Shown here in pieces: positions 62,249 through 64,000 of a stretch of 64,000 nt of DNA; positions within the stretch are counted from its first letter, which is position 1, and the number at the start of each line of letters is the position of its first letter. The translations under genes were made by a program, and so were the position numbers. This DNA is from Tetrahymena thermophila SB210 (Eukaryota > Ciliophora > Oligohymenophorea > Hymenostomatida > Tetrahymenidae): NCBI RefSeq assembly GCF_000189635.1, contig NW_002476316.1, positions 1-64,000 on the forward strand. Reading direction: 5' to 3'. The notes beneath the pieces were generated by a model. That model was not told the DNA's origin. It searched no databases and worked only from the letters and a program-made list of their open reading frames with translations.

Positions 62249-64000
62249 TCACTCAATCATATCAGAAATATTTTAGTTGTTTCCTTTTTTGTTTTTATTA
62301 TTTGCTTTAATTTTTGATTATTATTGAATGGCTTGATTAAAAATATTGTTATTTTCTTCCTCCATTTCATCTTCACCTGGGATTCTCATCTTCTTTTAAG
62401 ATTACTTTGTAGGTTTAACTTCTTATTGGTCATTTTCATCTGAGCATAAGAAAACTTCCAATTCTCCTAATTTTTAACTATTTAAGAAGAGTTGGTATGG
62501 GTATTCATATTGTATTTCTGACTCTAGGATTGGTGCTTCTACTGTAGTTCCTTTTGGTGCAGTAATAATAAACATAGTTTCGCCTGAATCATTCATACAT
62601 TATTTATATAACTTTTTAAAATCTTCTTATGTCAAATAAGCATATTTAGACTCTTCTTCGTTATTATTAAATGTATTTTTTAGTTAATCATGCAAATATT
62701 TTATCCAAGAATCCATTTATTATTCTTGTTTTTCAAGATGAGCTAATTCTTCCTACATTTTTTGAATTTCGGTTTGGAGTTCAGGATCTTCTGTTCCTCC
62801 AACCCACTTAATTTTATTTTTGTGAATCTTTTCAATATATCCAATACCTTTATTTAAAATATTATTTTACAATTAAAAGATAAAATTTCACTAATAATGG
62901 TAAATAAACTGAATATGAATAAAATTAAATCACATATTAATTAATAATTTTTTAGTTTTAAATATTTTTGTTAATTTTAAATTCTATCAAATAAATTATT
63001 GATAAATTCTAATAATATTTACCCTCCAAAAAGAAATTTTAAATTAATTAAATTATCTGTTTTTTTCCCGCAAAATAAATTAAATTTTACAATATTTGGT
63101 TGTTTTTTTGTTATTTTTGAAATAAATTCTAAATCTTTTTGAGAAGTGATCTCAATATCATATTAAAATAAGCAATTGAATTAAAGTATATTGAAAGTTT
63201 TAATCATTTTTATTCATACAGATAATCAAATTAATTATTTCTATATCTTTTTGTGTAAGGTAGTGGATTTCAATTAAATTAAACTTTTAAAATAATCCTT
63301 TAAATTTTGGATCAAATATCGTAAAATATCTTTTTGAAGGGAATTAACATTTTAACAGAAAGATCAAGCAAAAATAGTATTTAATGCTTTTTAAAATTCT
63401 TTTAATAATATCTTGTTACTTTTTTTTAAAATTGTATTATTTTGAATACTTCTTAATTATATAAATTTAAGAAAGTAGCCGATCGTTTGTTTCCTTCAGT
63501 GATTTAATGATTTGAGATTTTATAAATTCAAACTAAATAAAAATGGTAAATACCTTCGAGTACGTTAGTTATATCATAAATACGACGCTTTTAAACTTTT
63601 AAACTAGAAACTGTTTCATTTAAATCAATTGTTTAATTTGGCGAATTCTATATGAGCTGAACAAATCTTTTGGTAAGTACGCTTAACGAATTATCTTGAC
63701 GACTCTTTACCTTTTCTATAAATTTAATTGAGTTAATAATACATTGTAGATACTTAAGTAAGGAAAATATAAATTTAAGCATTTTGAAAAAAGGAAATAT
63801 TATATTACCTTTTCCATTTCCCTACTGCTATTATTGATTATCGTTTGATAAACCATCTTCCTCCTCTTCTTCATCGTTGAAAGAGTTAGCTTAAGAATTA
63901 TTAGTGCTTTCTTCAATTTACTATTCTATTTTTTTTTTCTTATCACGCTAAGTTGCATTTATTTATGCTACTTGAGCTCCTTATTTTCTTTTACCGTTCA
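62249..64000 (-). CDS. E2F family transcription factor, ~317 aa, 5' end at or past window edge
   Basis: Exons 64000-63809, 63715-63554 and 62847-62249 on the - strand; introns 93 and 706 bp. The winged-helix DNA-binding domain covers roughly residues 70-136: SLSVLTKRFVQLIQNSP, DLNETVSSLKVQKRRIYD, ITNVLEGIGYIEK, KNKIKWVGG. This includes the RRIYDITNVLEG signature with the RRxYD DNA-contact residues. A coiled coil (EEIQ-type heptads, EELAHLEKQEQQM) and a marked-box-like region (FIITAPKGTTVEAP) follow; these form the dimerisation and marked-box (CC-MB) unit with DP partners. E2F/DP controls S-phase gene expression. The frame reaches base 63998 as AAC with TG at 64000-63999, so an ATG may start one base outside the window. 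The N terminus is Gln/Glu-rich. No DCxW/LxxLF-like Rb-binding motif is obvious. Confidence 0.9.
62848..63553 (-). other. 706-bp intron of the E2F gene
   Basis: It interrupts the DNA-binding domain at ITNVLEG, between the recognition helix and the wing (GIGYIEK). It starts GTATTTACC and ends ATAAAG on the - strand. The protein is contiguous across the junction, so no internal exon is required. The content is AT-rich with no ORF of note. Confidence 0.75.

Noticed and set aside
1..64000. tRNA, rRNA, CRISPR, transposon or bacterial operon content
   Set aside because: No tRNA-like arms with a TTCGA loop in a fitting context, no direct-repeat spacer arrays, and no transposase or reverse-transcriptase motifs were found. 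Genes have spliceosomal introns and ciliate codon use.

Overview
This window comes from a ciliate nuclear genome, most likely Tetrahymena or a close relative (inferred, not searched). It is very AT-rich. The long coding frames read through many in-frame TAA and TAG codons, which fit as glutamine, and end only at TGA. Introns are mostly 50-190 bp, start GTAA or GTA and end AG. I assembled the gene models by hand: each closes in frame from ATG to TGA, except the last, whose start lies at or just beyond the right edge. No rRNA, tRNA, CRISPR array or recognisable transposon was seen.

Layout, left to right. 1-3589: AT-rich non-coding DNA with a 212-bp tandem duplication and a 12-bp inverted repeat. 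3590-15031 (+): a giant secreted or surface protein (3751 aa) with roughly sixty cysteine-rich modules. 15698-16213 (+): a small secreted cysteine protein built from three repeats. 16966-18388 (-): a multi-pass membrane RING-H2 protein with a Q/N-rich tail. 19208-19770 (+): a glutathione peroxidase keeping only one conserved cysteine. 20315-20774: an isolated, GC-richer, coding-like island that I cannot assign. 21721-24393 (+): an ALY/REF-like RRM protein with a 1.66-kb first intron holding hairpins. 26004-29161 (+): a B-box-like/coiled-coil/WD40 protein. 30238-34239 (-): a signal peptide, a probable beta-helix ectodomain, a Cys module and about eight membrane segments. 35522-39007 (-): a large unrecognised protein. 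39133-48896 (-): a 3161-aa coiled-coil protein with a C2-like N terminus. 52042-52689 and 54817-55566 (+): two paralogous GNAT-like proteins. 57662-61280 (+): a VPS9-domain (Rab5-type GEF) protein with an N-myristoylation-type start. 62249 to the right edge (-): an E2F family transcription factor.

The genes do not form one pathway; this is an ordinary eukaryotic neighbourhood with both strands used. Loose themes are surface and membrane proteins (the Cys-repeat giant, the small Cys protein, the beta-helix membrane protein and the RING membrane protein), RNA and transcription (ALY/REF-like, E2F), and membrane traffic or cytoskeleton (VPS9, coiled-coil giant). The points most worth a second look are the paired cysteine-rich secreted genes, the unassigned island at 20.3-20.8 kb, the structured long intron of the RRM gene, the one-Cys peroxidase, and the GNAT-like pair with an altered acetyl-CoA motif.
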